Positions 18,794 through 27,739 of a stretch of 64,000 nt of DNA are shown here, in pieces. The translations under genes and the position numbers were made by a program. Numbering within the stretch: position 1 is the stretch's first letter; each line of letters opens with the position of its first letter. This stretch comes from Natronomonas salina (GTDB taxonomy: Archaea; Halobacteriota; Halobacteria; Halobacteriales; Haloarculaceae). The notes below the pieces were generated by a model, which made no database searches, was not told the origin of the DNA, and saw only the letters and a list, made by a program, of their open reading frames with translations. The DNA is taken from positions 2,418,001-2,482,000 of the forward strand of contig NZ_CP058335.1 of the NCBI RefSeq assembly GCF_013391105.1, in the 5' to 3' direction.

Positions 18794-21700
18794 CGCTGGC
18801 CACCTCCCCGACCGTCCCCGGATTCGTGGCGCGCTCCTCGAGGTCGCCGTCGACCCGGAGGTTGAGGTCGGTCAGGCGCTCCTCGGTCGCCTCGTCGGCG
18901 TCCCAGAGCCCGCGCTCGATGGCCTCCAGGAGCGTGTCGGTGATCGACTCGAGGGCCCAGGGGTTCACGTCGCGCAGCCACTCCTGGCGCTCCTCGTCGA
19001 AGGCGTATTTCTCGGCGACGTCGTCCCACAGCGCGTCGCTGACGACGCCCGTCGTCGCGTCCCAGCCGAGCGTCACGTCGACCGTCTGGGAGAGGTCGCC
19101 GGCGCCCTTGTAGCCGTGGTCCTCCATCGACTCCAGCCACTCGGGGTTGAGGACGCGCGCCCGCATCGCCTTGCGGACCTTCTCCTCGTTGGTGTAGACG
19201 TCGACGTTGTCGGGGTCCGAGGAGTCGCCGACGTAGGAGGCGGGCTCCTCGCCGGCGACCTCCGAGACGGCGGTGATGAAGCCGCCGTGGAAGGCGTACC
19301 AATCCGAGGAGTCGAACTCGTCCTGTTCCATCGTGTCCTCGATCTTGACGGTCGCCTCGACGCTCCCCAGTCGCCGGCGGAAGGCATCGCGGTCCTCCGA
19401 GACGCGGCCCCTGGAGCCGAGCGCGTAGCCGCCCCACTGGACGTACACCTCCGCGAGGTCCGAACGGTCCTCCCAGTTCCCCTCGTCGACGGCCTTGTTT
19501 GTCCCCGCGCCGTAGCCGCCCGGCCGCGTGGTGAACACGCGCGGCAGCGCGGCGTCGCGGGCGTCGTCGGGGTCCATGCCCTCGGCTTCGAGTTCCTTGG
19601 CCTCCTCCTCGACGTGCTTCTTCACGAAGTTCATCTCGTGGGGTTCGTCGAGGTCGACGACGGCCTCGACGGCGTCGTGGACGACGCCGGCGGCCTGCGG
19701 GAAGGCGTCGCGGAACAGGCCTGAGACCCGCGTCGTCGCGTCGACGCGGGGCCGGTCGAGTTCGTCCAGCGAGATCGGTTCGACGTCGTCGACGCGGCCG
19801 GCGTCGGTCCAGACCGGCCGGACGCCCAGCAGCGCGAGCACCTGCGCGATGGTCTCCCCGCGGGTCCTGACGGTGGGCGTGCCCCACGCCACGACGCCGA
19901 CCTCCTCGGGGTACTCGCCGTGCTCGTCGTGGTGGCGTTCGAGGGTACCGTCGGCGACCTCGCTGCCGACCTCCCAGGCGGACCGCGCGGGCACCTTCCG
20001 CGGGTCCAGCGTGTAGAAGTTCCGCCCCGTCGGCAGCAGGTCGACGCCGCCGCGCGTCGGCGCGCCGCTGCCGCCCGGCGGGACGTACTCGCCGTTCAGC
20101 GCGTCCGCCGTCTGGGGGATCTCCTCGGCGGCGCCGAAGACCCGCGGCGCGGCTTCCTCGCAGATGAACGCCAGGACCTCCCGCAGGCCGTCGTGGGCGC
20201 CGCCCTGTACGCGAGCGTCGCCGAGCGGGTCGATATCGACGACGAGCAGGTTCATGTTCGCCTCGTCCTCGGGACCCGAATCGACCTCGGATTCGGGCAG
20301 GTCGAAGCCGTACTCCGCGAGGGTCTCGACCAGCTCGACGCTCTTCTCGTGAACTTCGTCGGCGGCCTGCGAGTAGGTCATCCCGAGCGTCTCGTCGTAC
20401 TCGCCGGGCGACTCGAGCATCGCCTCGTAGTCGACGCCCAGCACGCCCGCGACGCTCTCGCGGAGACTGGGCGCGCCAGCGTTCTCCAGCCGCGTCAGCG
20501 CGACGAGATACTCCACGAGCGCGTCGCCCTCGGGCGGCTCCCCCATCGTGTGCAGGCCCATCCGAATCTGGGTGGTCTTCACGTCCGTCAGGTAGGCGTG
20601 GACGCGCTCGACGAGTTCGTCGGCGTCGACGTCGTCCCCGGAGACCTCGCCCTCGGCGAGGGTGGTGCCGGCCTCGTCGGGACCTCGGACGTCGGCCTGC
20701 TCGTCTATCTCGCCCGCGATGCCGAGCTCGACGGCGAGGTCCAGTTCCGCGACGGTCTCGCGGAGCAGGCGTTCGACCGTCTCGCCGGCCTCGCTACCGG
20801 CCTCGCGGTACTGGTCGGCCAGCTCCTCGAGTTCCGCGAGCTCGTCGTAGGTACCCGCGTTCGCCATCGGCGGCGTGAGGTAGTCGACCACCGTCGCGTA
20901 GGAGCGGCGCTTGGCCTGGGTCCCCTCGCCTGGGTTGTTGACGATGTAGGGGTAGACGTTCGGCAGGTCCGAGACGAGGGCGTCCGGAGCGCTCTCCGAA
21001 TCGAGCCCGACGGTCTTGCCGGGGAGCCACTCCAGGGAGCCGTGCGTGCCGAGGTGGACGACCGCGTCGGCGTCGTAGGCGTGCCGGAGCCACGCGTAGA
21101 AGGCGTAGTAGTCGTGCGGCGGCTGGAGGTCGGAGTCGTGGTACACCTTCGAGGGGTCCATCCCGAAGCCGCGCGGCGGCTGGACGGTCACGAGGACGTT
21201 GCCGAACTCCGCGCCGGGGATCGCGAACGGCCGGTTGGGGGCCTCGCCCCACTCCTCGACGACGTTCTCGCGGAACGCGGGGTCGGCGTCGCTCCACCAC
21301 TCGTCGTACTGGTCGGGCGAGACGACGTCGACGGAGAGGTCGCGGACGTCCTCGGGGGCGACCCAGCGGTCGTCCAGTGTGAGCTGCGACGTGAGGGTCT
21401 CCATCAGCGACTGGCCCGAGGCCGGGAACTCGCCGCCCAGGTCGTAGCCCCGGTTCCGCAGCTCTTCGAGCAGGTTGACCGTCGATTCGGGCGAGTCGAG
21501 GCCGAAGGCAGTGCCGATACCGTCGTCGCTCGGCGGGTAGTTGTGCAGGACGACCGCGACCTGCTTCTCCTCGTTCGGCGTGTAGCGGAGGTTCGCCCAG
21601 TTCACCGCCAGCGAGGCGGCGTGCTCGACGCGGTCCTCGATGGGGAAGTGCTGCTTCGGGGCGCTGCCGATGCCCGCCGCGTCGTCGGTGCGCTCCTTGC

Positions 21701-22709
21701 CCGAGATCGGGTGGGTGATCACGTTGCCGTCGAACTCCGGCAGCGCCACGGAGAGGGCGAGTTCGAAGCCCATGACACCCGTATCGCTGGCGTCGTACCG
21801 CGACCGAGAGCGCATCGTCGTCACCGTCTGGAGGACGGGGACGCCGAGGCGCTTGAGGAACACCTCCTCGGCGTCGGTGCCCTCGTCGCTGGCGTCGCGG
21901 CCGCGCTCGGCCATCGACAGCGAGAACATGAACGACGAGCAGACCGAATCGACGATCGGCTCGCCCGAATCGTCCGTGAGCCACTCGTCGACGACCCACT
22001 CGGCGTCGCCGGACCGCGTCCGGCTGCCCGAGGCGTCTTCCGACGCCTCGCTGTCCTGCTGCTCCTCGCTGTCGGTGACGGGGTTGCAGAACACCGGGAG
22101 TGCGTCGGCGCCCTGGGCCTCGATGGCTCGGACGAGCGAGTCGACGTACCGGGTGTTCTCGTGGGTCCAGTGGGACTCGTAGAACCACACCGCCACGGTC
22201 GGCCGGCCCTCGTCCAGCGTCGCGCGCAGCTCCTCGTAGGAGGCGCCGGGGTGGTCGGGGTGGTAGACGCCCTCCGTCGGGAGCGCCACGGGGTCGTCGT
22301 ACTCGGGTTCTGCGGGCGTGAACCGGTCGACGAGGTACCGAATCCCGTTCGCGAGGTTCGCGCTGCCGCCCGTCTCGAGGTACCCACAGACGTCCTCGCG
22401 GACGCTCCCCGGCACGGTCGTGTCCTCGACGGCGAAGGCGTCGCCGGTGGCCTCGACCACGAGGGGGACGCCGGCCTCGTAGCAGGCGTCGACCGCGCGG
22501 TCGTAGCCCGGCATCGAGTCCTCGGCGCCGTGGAGCCAGAGGACGACGGCGTCGCAGTCGGATAGTTCGTCGCAGAACGCCTCGACGCGCTCGGGGTCGT
22601 CGAGGTCGCTCTCCGATCGGACGACGAGGTCGCAGTCCACCTCGCCGGCGGCGCGCTGCAGCGCCCCCAGTTCGTTCTCGGTCGCGGTGTAGAGTCCAAT
22701 CCGTGGCAT
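18783..22709 (-). CDS. cobN: Cobaltochelatase large subunit CobN
   Basis: 1308 aa, normal for CobN/ChlH. Signature regions include VVHLGTHGSLEWLPGKTVGL, PNVYPYIVNNPGEGTQAKRR, and the C-terminal VDVTLGWDATTGVVSDALWD. CobN inserts cobalt into hydrogenobyrinate diamide with an AAA+ partner; the divergent ChlI/ChlD fusion (22744-24828) is the obvious partner because no CobS/CobT(chelatase) genes are seen. Residues 300-330 carry a Ser/Asp/Glu-rich insertion. Start ATG at 22709 (MPRIGLYTATENELG). The 34-bp gap to the divergent gene holds promoter site 2. Confidence 0.96.
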   Translation of the reverse strand: MPRIGLYTATENELGALQRAAGEVDCDLVVRSESDLDDPERVEAFCDELSDCDAVVLWLHGAEDSMPGYDRAVDACYEAGVPLVVEATGDAFAVEDTTVPGSVREDVCGYLETGGSANLANGIRYLVDRFTPAEPEYDDPVALPTEGVYHPDHPGASYEELRATLDEGRPTVAVWFYESHWTHENTRYVDSLVRAIEAQGADALPVFCNPVTDSEEQQDSEASEDASGSRTRSGDAEWVVDEWLTDDSGEPIVDSVCSSFMFSLSMAERGRDASDEGTDAEEVFLKRLGVPVLQTVTTMRSRSRYDASDTGVMGFELALSVALPEFDGNVITHPISGKERTDDAAGIGSAPKQHFPIEDRVEHAASLAVNWANLRYTPNEEKQVAVVLHNYPPSDDGIGTAFGLDSPESTVNLLEELRNRGYDLGGEFPASGQSLMETLTSQLTLDDRWVAPEDVRDLSVDVVSPDQYDEWWSDADPAFRENVVEEWGEAPNRPFAIPGAEFGNVLVTVQPPRGFGMDPSKVYHDSDLQPPHDYYAFYAWLRHAYDADAVVHLGTHGSLEWLPGKTVGLDSESAPDALVSDLPNVYPYIVNNPGEGTQAKRRSYATVVDYLTPPMANAGTYDELAELEELADQYREAGSEAGETVERLLRETVAELDLAVELGIAGEIDEQADVRGPDEAGTTLAEGEVSGDDVDADELVERVHAYLTDVKTTQIRMGLHTMGEPPEGDALVEYLVALTRLENAGAPSLRESVAGVLGVDYEAMLESPGEYDETLGMTYSQAADEVHEKSVELVETLAEYGFDLPESEVDSGPEDEANMNLLVVDIDPLGDARVQGGAHDGLREVLAFICEEAAPRVFGAAEEIPQTADALNGEYVPPGGSGAPTRGGVDLLPTGRNFYTLDPRKVPARSAWEVGSEVADGTLERHHDEHGEYPEEVGVVAWGTPTVRTRGETIAQVLALLGVRPVWTDAGRVDDVEPISLDELDRPRVDATTRVSGLFRDAFPQAAGVVHDAVEAVVDLDEPHEMNFVKKHVEEEAKELEAEGMDPDDARDAALPRVFTTRPGGYGAGTNKAVDEGNWEDRSDLAEVYVQWGGYALGSRGRVSEDRDAFRRRLGSVEATVKIEDTMEQDEFDSSDWYAFHGGFITAVSEVAGEEPASYVGDSSDPDNVDVYTNEEKVRKAMRARVLNPEWLESMEDHGYKGAGDLSQTVDVTLGWDATTGVVSDALWDDVAEKYAFDEERQEWLRDVNPWALESITDTLLEAIERGLWDADEATEERLTDLNLRVDGDLEERATNPGTVGEVASDDD

Positions 22710-22715
22710 AATCTT

Positions 22716-22750
22716 GATAAACTCCGCTTTCTCTAGTACAAGTGTGTTTG
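22716..22750 (+). promoter_or_regulatory. Shared cobalamin promoter element, site 2 (cobN / ChlID divergent gap)
   Basis: GATAAAC at 22716-22722, 10 bp (TCCGCTTTCT), CTAGTACAAG at 22733-22742, 3 bp, GTTTG at 22746-22750. GATAAAC is placed as a TATA box for a leaderless GTG start at 22744; the CTAG core lies between TATA and start, a position typical of repression. Being within a 34-bp divergent gap it could also affect cobN. Confidence 0.7.
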
Positions 22751-24828
22751 AATTCGCCGAAACCAAAAGCGTTTCCACGCCCTTCGGCGCGGTCGTGGGC
22801 CAGGAGCCGCTGAAGGAGGCGCTCCTGGCGGTCGCGACCGACGACGGCCTGGACGGCCTGCTCGTCTCCGGCGAGAAGGGCACCGCGAAGTCCACGCTGG
22901 TCCGCGGCCTCGCCGATTTGCTGCCGGACCAGCGCGCCGTCGCGGACTGCCCCTACGGCTGCCCGCCGGGCGACCGCTCGCGGCAGTGCGAGGGCTGTCG
23001 CGACCGCGCGGCGTTCCCCGTCGAGGAGCGGTCCGTCCCGCTGGTGACGCTCCCGCTCGGCGCCACACGCGAGCGCGTCGTCGGGACGCTGTCGGTCTCG
23101 GACGCGCTGGCCGGGGTGGCGGAGTTCGACCCCGGGCTCCTGGCGCGCGCCAACCGCGGTATCCTCTACGTGGACGAGGTGAACCTGCTCGACGACCACC
23201 TCGTGGACGTCCTCCTGGACGCGGCCGCCGCCGGCGAGAACCGCGTCGAGCGCGACGGCGTCAGCGTCTCCCACCCCGCCGAGTTCACCCTCGTCGGGAC
23301 GATGAACCCGGAGGAGGGCGACCTCCGGCCGCAGCTGCGCGACCGCTTCGCGCTCTCGGTCGAGGTCCGCGGCGAGCGGGACCTCGAGGACCGCGTCGCC
23401 ATCATCGACGGTGACCTGCGGGAGGCCGTCGGAGACGACGATACGGCCGACCAGCGTCGCCGTCTCCGACACGGACGCGACATGCTCGACGCGGTCGCGC
23501 TGACCGACGACCAGAAACGCGAAATCGCGGAGCTGTGCCTCAATGCCGGCGTCGACGGCCACCGCGCCGATATCGCCGCCGCTCGCGCCGCCCGCGCGCT
23601 CGCAGCCCTGGACGGCCGCCCCACCGTGACGGACGGCGACCTCCGGCGCGCGGCGGAACTCGCGCTCGGCCACCGGATGCGGTCGGCGCCGTTCGAGGAC
23701 GCGCCCGACGCCGACGAGGTGGTCGACGACCACTTCGAGGACGAGTCGGGGAACGGCGACCCCGATCCGGGAGGTGGCGACGGCGAATCCGATGCGGAGG
23801 AGGCCGGCGGTCCGGAGGCCGACGAGCCCGGGGACGACGATTCGGAGCCCGGGGAGGGAACCGACCCCGACGGATGGTCCGGGGACGAAGCGGGGAGCGA
23901 AGCTCCGCCCCCGGACGACGACGAAGTCGGAGACGACGGGTCGACACCCGCGTCCGACCCGACTCCCGCCGACGCCGAAACGGCCGACGACGGTCCCGAC
24001 GAACCCGACGACGCGAGCGGCAACACCGGTGAAGAAGCGACACCGATCGTCCCCGGTCAGCCGCGACATGAACCAGGAGCGGCCGGCGCCCCCGACCTCG
24101 ACGCACCCGAAACCGAGGGATCGAGCGGCCCCGGTAGCGCACGCTCGGCGCCGTCGACGGGCAACCGCGGCGCCCGCGTCCGCACCGAGTCCACCGACGG
24201 CGCGAGCGGCGTCGACGCCGCCGCGTCGGTCCGCGCGGCAGCCAGCAGGGGCGCCGACCGCGTCGAGAAACGCGACCTCCGGCGGTCCGTGCGCTCCGGC
24301 GACGGCGAGGCCCTGGTCGTCTTCGCCGTCGACGCCAGCGCCTCGATGCGGTCGGCCATGCGCACCGCGAAGGGCGTCACCCTCGAACTGCTGGAGGACG
24401 CCTACACCGAGCGGGACAGCGTCGCGGTCGTCGCCTTCGCCGGCGAGGACGCCGAGGTGCTCCTGCCGCCGACCGACTCGGTGACGCTCGCGTCGCGGCA
24501 CCTCAAGGACCTCCCGACCGGCGACCGGACGCCGCTCCCGGCGGGCCTCCGCTCGGCCGCGGAGGTCGTCGACCGCGCCGACCCCGAGGCGGCCGTCGTG
24601 GTCCTGGTCTCCGACGGGCGGGCCAACGCGGTCGCTGACCCGACGGCCGACACTCGCTCGGCGGCGGCGGCGCTGGCTTCGACGGGCGCCCGCGTCGTCT
24701 GCGTCGACGCCGGATCGGAGCGCGGCCTGCTCGACGACGTCGTCGCGGCGACCGACGGCGAGCGGGTCCCGCTGGACGCCCTGACCCCCGAGCGGGTCGA
24801 AGCGGCCGTCACCGCGTCGCGCCGGTAG
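22744..24828 (+). CDS. Fused ChlI/ChlD-type AAA+ and VWA chelatase subunit
   Basis: 694 aa from GTG 22744. N-terminal AAA+ domain: Walker A GEKGTAKST near residue 43-51, Walker B ILYVDEVNLLDDH, arginine-finger region LRPQLRDRFALSVEV. A Cys4 loop CPYGC-x8-CEGC is inserted between them. A ~170-residue Asp/Glu/Pro linker leads to a VWA domain with MIDAS DASAS near residue 529. It is the motor subunit for CobN. A TTG at 22714 would add 10 residues, but it would place GATAAAC and the CTAG element inside the gene, so GTG is preferred. Confidence 0.92.
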   Translation: MFEFAETKSVSTPFGAVVGQEPLKEALLAVATDDGLDGLLVSGEKGTAKSTLVRGLADLLPDQRAVADCPYGCPPGDRSRQCEGCRDRAAFPVEERSVPLVTLPLGATRERVVGTLSVSDALAGVAEFDPGLLARANRGILYVDEVNLLDDHLVDVLLDAAAAGENRVERDGVSVSHPAEFTLVGTMNPEEGDLRPQLRDRFALSVEVRGERDLEDRVAIIDGDLREAVGDDDTADQRRRLRHGRDMLDAVALTDDQKREIAELCLNAGVDGHRADIAAARAARALAALDGRPTVTDGDLRRAAELALGHRMRSAPFEDAPDADEVVDDHFEDESGNGDPDPGGGDGESDAEEAGGPEADEPGDDDSEPGEGTDPDGWSGDEAGSEAPPPDDDEVGDDGSTPASDPTPADAETADDGPDEPDDASGNTGEEATPIVPGQPRHEPGAAGAPDLDAPETEGSSGPGSARSAPSTGNRGARVRTESTDGASGVDAAASVRAAASRGADRVEKRDLRRSVRSGDGEALVVFAVDASASMRSAMRTAKGVTLELLEDAYTERDSVAVVAFAGEDAEVLLPPTDSVTLASRHLKDLPTGDRTPLPAGLRSAAEVVDRADPEAAVVVLVSDGRANAVADPTADTRSAAAALASTGARVVCVDAGSERGLLDDVVAATDGERVPLDALTPERVEAAVTASRR

Positions 24829-24830
24829 AT

Positions 24831-24866
24831 TTACAAACGAGCTTGTTGTTAGAACAAACAGATTTG
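24831..24866 (+). promoter_or_regulatory. Shared cobalamin promoter element, site 3 (upstream of cbtB)
   Basis: TTACAAAC at 24831-24838, 10 bp (GAGCTTGTTG), TTAGAACAAA at 24849-24858, CAG, ATTTG at 24862-24866, then the cbtB ATG at 24869. CAAA-CAGA-TTTG inside it is a perfect 4-bp inverted repeat. The minus strand reads CTAACAACAAG-CTC-GTTTG over the upstream half, so a second, inverted copy overlaps. Confidence 0.65.
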
Positions 24867-24868
24867 GA

Positions 24869-25057
24869 ATGCCGGTAGCCAACGACACCGTGTCCGACCG
24901 CATCGACACCGCCCGCGCGACGCTCTCCCCGACCCAGGTGGGTCTGGGGCTGCTCGGGATCACGCTCGCGCTGTTCCTGCTGGCGTTCGCCCAGGAGCCG
25001 CTCGTCCACGACGCGATGCACAACGGCCGCCACGTCGCCGGCGTCGTCTGCCACTGA
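24869..25057 (+). CDS. cbtB: Cobalt transporter subunit CbtB
   Basis: 62 aa. One membrane helix (residues about 22-44, VGLGLLGITLALFLLAFAQE) followed by the diagnostic histidine tail VHDAMHNGRHVAGVVCH, the proposed cobalt-binding end of CbtB. Stop and cbtA start overlap as TGATG, so translation is coupled. Preceded by promoter site 3. Confidence 0.93.
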   Translation: MPVANDTVSDRIDTARATLSPTQVGLGLLGITLALFLLAFAQEPLVHDAMHNGRHVAGVVCH

Positions 25058-25782
25058 TGGACGACCACCTCAGACGGGGGGCCGTCGCCGGCGCGGTCGG
25101 CGGCGGCGCCTACGGGCTCTACACCGCGCTCGTGGGCAACCCCCTCGTCGCACACGCCGAGGCCCTCGCTCATCAGGGACACGAACACTCGCACGGACAC
25201 GAAACCGAGGCCGCGGGCCTCGTCGGCGAGAGCGTGACCAGCGCCGTCTCCGTCGGCGGCGGCGTCGTCCTCGGCCTCCTCTTCGGGGTCGTCGTGTTCG
25301 GCGTCGCGGCGTACCTCTTCGAGCCGGCGCTGCCCGACCGCGGCGGGAGCTACCTGCTCGGACTCGCCGGGTTCCTCACGGTCTCCGGCGTCCCGTGGCT
25401 CGTCCTCCCGCCCGCCGCGCCGGGCGTCGAGCCGTCCATCTCGACGGACGCCGCCCTGGCCCTCTACGCGGGGCTGATGGCAGTCGGTGCGGCGGCCTGC
25501 CTCGGAGCGGGCTGGACGTACCATCGAACGTCGGATCGCGGCTCGCCGGTCGCCGCCGGGGCGGGACTCGCCGTCTTCGCCGCGGTCGTCGGTCTGGCGG
25601 TCCTCGCCGCGCCGGCGCCGACCTACGAGAGCGCGCTCCCGGCGACGTTCGAGACCGCCTACGTCGGAGTCGTCGTGACCGGGCAGCTCGGACTCTGGGG
25701 CGTCGCCGCGGCGGCCCACGACCGCCTCGACGCGACGGGCGCGACTCCTTCCCCGAGCGTCCCGCCGACGGCGGCCGACTAG
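25057..25782 (+). CDS. cbtA: Cobalt transporter subunit CbtA
   Basis: 241 aa integral membrane protein. About five to six hydrophobic helices; after the first helix lies a His-rich loop HQGHEHSHGHETEA suited to Co binding. RRGAVAGAVGGGAYGLYTAL at the N-terminus is typical of CbtA. With CbtB it forms a B12-linked cobalt importer. Its TAG overlaps the stop of the convergent HTH gene by 4 bp. Confidence 0.93.
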   Translation: MDDHLRRGAVAGAVGGGAYGLYTALVGNPLVAHAEALAHQGHEHSHGHETEAAGLVGESVTSAVSVGGGVVLGLLFGVVVFGVAAYLFEPALPDRGGSYLLGLAGFLTVSGVPWLVLPPAAPGVEPSISTDAALALYAGLMAVGAAACLGAGWTYHRTSDRGSPVAAGAGLAVFAAVVGLAVLAAPAPTYESALPATFETAYVGVVVTGQLGLWGVAAAAHDRLDATGATPSPSVPPTAAD

Positions 25783-26072
25783 ACCTCGATCTCCAGTTCT
25801 ATCCGGTCGTAGTCGACGACCGGCCGGTGGGCCTGGCCGCTCCGGTCGAACGTCACCAGGTCCAGCTTCCCGAGCTTCCAGAGGTTGTCGTGGACCTGCC
25901 GGACGTCCCGGTCGACGAGCCTCGCGGCCTCGCGGATGCTCGCCGGCTCCTCGCGGGCGACCGCCCGCAGCAGCTCGATGCTCGTCGGGCGGCACACCCG
26001 GTCGGCGTCCTCTGTGGTGAACTCCCGTTCGTCGGTGCCGTCGGGGCCGACGAGGCGGAGGACGACTGTCAT
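25779..26072 (-). CDS. HVO_A0114-type winged-helix DNA-binding protein
   Basis: 97 aa. The helix-turn-helix spans REAARLVDRDVRQVHDNLWK with a following strand LDLVTFDRSGQAHRPVV, and VCRPTSIELLRAVAREEPAS precedes it, the pattern of the short HVO_A0114-like regulators. It has its own TATA-like TTATATCGG about 25 bp upstream of ATG 26072. It is convergent and overlapping with cbtA and directly downstream of the long cbi operon. By location it is a candidate regulator of the shared promoter element; that is inference only. Confidence 0.8.
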   Translation of the reverse strand: MTVVLRLVGPDGTDEREFTTEDADRVCRPTSIELLRAVAREEPASIREAARLVDRDVRQVHDNLWKLGKLDLVTFDRSGQAHRPVVDYDRIELEIEV

Positions 26073-26121
26073 GGCGCCCCGTGCGCCCGGCGCCGATATA
26101 ACGTTGTGGTAGAAGACAGCG

Positions 26122-27369
26122 CTACGGCAGGTGGAGCGCGTAGCCGCCGCGCACCTCGCCGTCGTCGTGGTACCGGACGGGTTCCTCGACGAGCGCCAGC
26201 CGATTGCCGTCGAGTCCCGCGGCGGTCACGACACCCTCGCAGTCGATGGTCTCGACGAGGCCGTCGGCGACGTCGAACAGCCGCCAGCCGTGGACGACGG
26301 GGTCGCGGTCCCGGAAGTGCTGGGCGACGGGGACGAGCAGCCGGTCGCCGTCCGCGTCGATCTCGTGGGCGAAGCCGCCGACCTCGGCGCGCCAGCGCTC
26401 CTCGCCGTTCAGCGAGTAGCCGAACGCCGACTGCTCGTCCGGGTGGCGCTCGTCGGTCTCCCGGCCCTCCTCGGGGAAGGAATTGCCCGTCAGGAAGGCG
26501 ACGCCCGAGTCCGTCGCGTGGACGTGGTTCGGGTATGCGTACACACGGTCGCCGCGGTCGAGGGCGATGCCGAGGTCGACCGCCCAGTCGACCGCGCCGT
26601 CCGTCAGCCGGTACCCTCGGTAGTCCGCGTGGCTCGCGACGACCAGTCCTTCGGCAGTCGCCGCGACGTCGCCCACGCGGCGCTGGGCTCCGCGGTCGGG
26701 GTCCCAGGTCCACCGCTCCCGGCCGTCACCGTCGAGGACGACGAGGCCGTCGTCGTGGTCGCCGGGACACCGGTTGTACGCGACCGCGACGCCGCTCGCG
26801 GTTCCTCCGTCACCGCTCTCCCGTTCGGTGGCCTCCCGTCGGTCGGCCGCGCCGCTCTCGAACGGAACGACGGCGATGGGCGAGGCGTCGGCGGCGTGGC
26901 GCCAGCGGACCGTGCCGTCGGGCGCGAGCGCGTAGACGGTGCTCTCGAAGTGGCGCTGGTCCCCGCGACGCTCGTACCGTCGCGCGGCGACGTAGGCGGT
27001 GTCACCGTCGACCGAGGCGTCGACGACCATCGGCAGGAAGAACCGCGTGTCCTTCGTTGGTTCGCCGATGGCGTCGGTCGCGTCGTGGCGCCAGCGCTCC
27101 TCGCCGGCTTCGAGGTACCTGATCGCGCCGCGAGCGGACCGCTCGCCGACAATCACCCCGTCGCCGAACGGGACGAGGGTGATGGCGCTGCCCTCGCCGT
27201 CGGCGGTCCACCGCTCCGTTCCTTCGGGATCGAACGCGCGGACGCGCCCGTCCGCGAGGCCGACGACGGGACCGTCGTCGGTCGTCGTGACGCCGGAGCG
27301 GCGGCCCGCCTGTCGGGATCCGCAGGGATTAACGTCGCCGAGCGGGACGCGTCGGGCGGTCCTACTCAT
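26122..27369 (-). CDS. PQQ-like beta-propeller repeat protein in the cobalamin operon
   Basis: 415 aa. At least six blades can be seen from the recurring Trp motif: TERWTADGEG, EERWRHDATD, TVRWRHAADA, RERWTWDPDR, AVDWAVDLGI, EERWRAEVGG. No signal peptide or lipobox is convincing, although the first 30 residues are basic and contain a Cys. BamB-like/PQQ-like propellers act as scaffolds or, less often, as enzymes. It overlaps the DUF3209 gene by 8 bp and so is the last gene of the long operon. Role in corrinoid metabolism is unknown. Confidence 0.82.
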   Translation of the reverse strand: MSRTARRVPLGDVNPCGSRQAGRRSGVTTTDDGPVVGLADGRVRAFDPEGTERWTADGEGSAITLVPFGDGVIVGERSARGAIRYLEAGEERWRHDATDAIGEPTKDTRFFLPMVVDASVDGDTAYVAARRYERRGDQRHFESTVYALAPDGTVRWRHAADASPIAVVPFESGAADRREATERESGDGGTASGVAVAYNRCPGDHDDGLVVLDGDGRERWTWDPDRGAQRRVGDVAATAEGLVVASHADYRGYRLTDGAVDWAVDLGIALDRGDRVYAYPNHVHATDSGVAFLTGNSFPEEGRETDERHPDEQSAFGYSLNGEERWRAEVGGFAHEIDADGDRLLVPVAQHFRDRDPVVHGWRLFDVADGLVETIDCEGVVTAAGLDGNRLALVEEPVRYHDDGEVRGGYALHLP

Positions 27370-27733
27370 CCGTCGGGAACGCCTCGTGGAGGGCCTCGTG
27401 GGAGTCCCCGAGGCCCTCGAGGACGCCCTCGCCGTGAGTCGACAGGCGCTCGAGGGCGCCCTCGGCGTCCCGGACGGCGACGAGGCGCCCGCGGAGGTAG
27501 TCGTACGCCTGTCCGTCGGCGTCGGCGGCGGCGACCTCCTCCTCGAGCTCGACGAGGGCGGTGTCGAGGTGCCGCCGGCACTCCGCCAGCGACTCCGCCT
27601 CGGCGAGGGCCGCGATGTGGGGGTCGGGGTCGTCGCCGATCTCGTCGCGGGCGTGCTTGCGTGCGGCGTCGTCGCCGACGCCGAGGCTGTTCATCAGGCC
27701 GAGTCGCAGGGCTTCGATCTCGTGGCAGGTCAT
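27362..27733 (-). CDS. DUF3209 protein
   Basis: 123 aa, predicted all-helical and acidic. Starts MTCHEIEALRLGLMN and has LAECRRHLDTALVELEEEVA, the pattern of DUF3209, a family found with cobalamin genes. Cys3-His4 at the N-terminus and Cys in AECRRH are candidate metal ligands. It sits 6 bp downstream of cbiX and overlaps the propeller gene. Molecular function not established. Confidence 0.88.
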   Translation of the reverse strand: MTCHEIEALRLGLMNSLGVGDDAARKHARDEIGDDPDPHIAALAEAESLAECRRHLDTALVELEEEVAAADADGQAYDYLRGRLVAVRDAEGALERLSTHGEGVLEGLGDSHEALHEAFPTDE

Positions 27734-27739
27734 GTGCGA

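Noticed and set aside
22714-22743. TTG start for the ChlID gene
   Set aside because: It would place GATAAAC and the CTAGTACAAG element inside the coding region; the GTG at 22744 fits the promoter spacing better. The TTG remains possible.
20794-25995. Very long minus-strand frame over ChlID and CobN
   Set aside because: It contains CobN/ChlID in the wrong frame and has no recognisable domain; stop-codon scarcity at high GC explains it.
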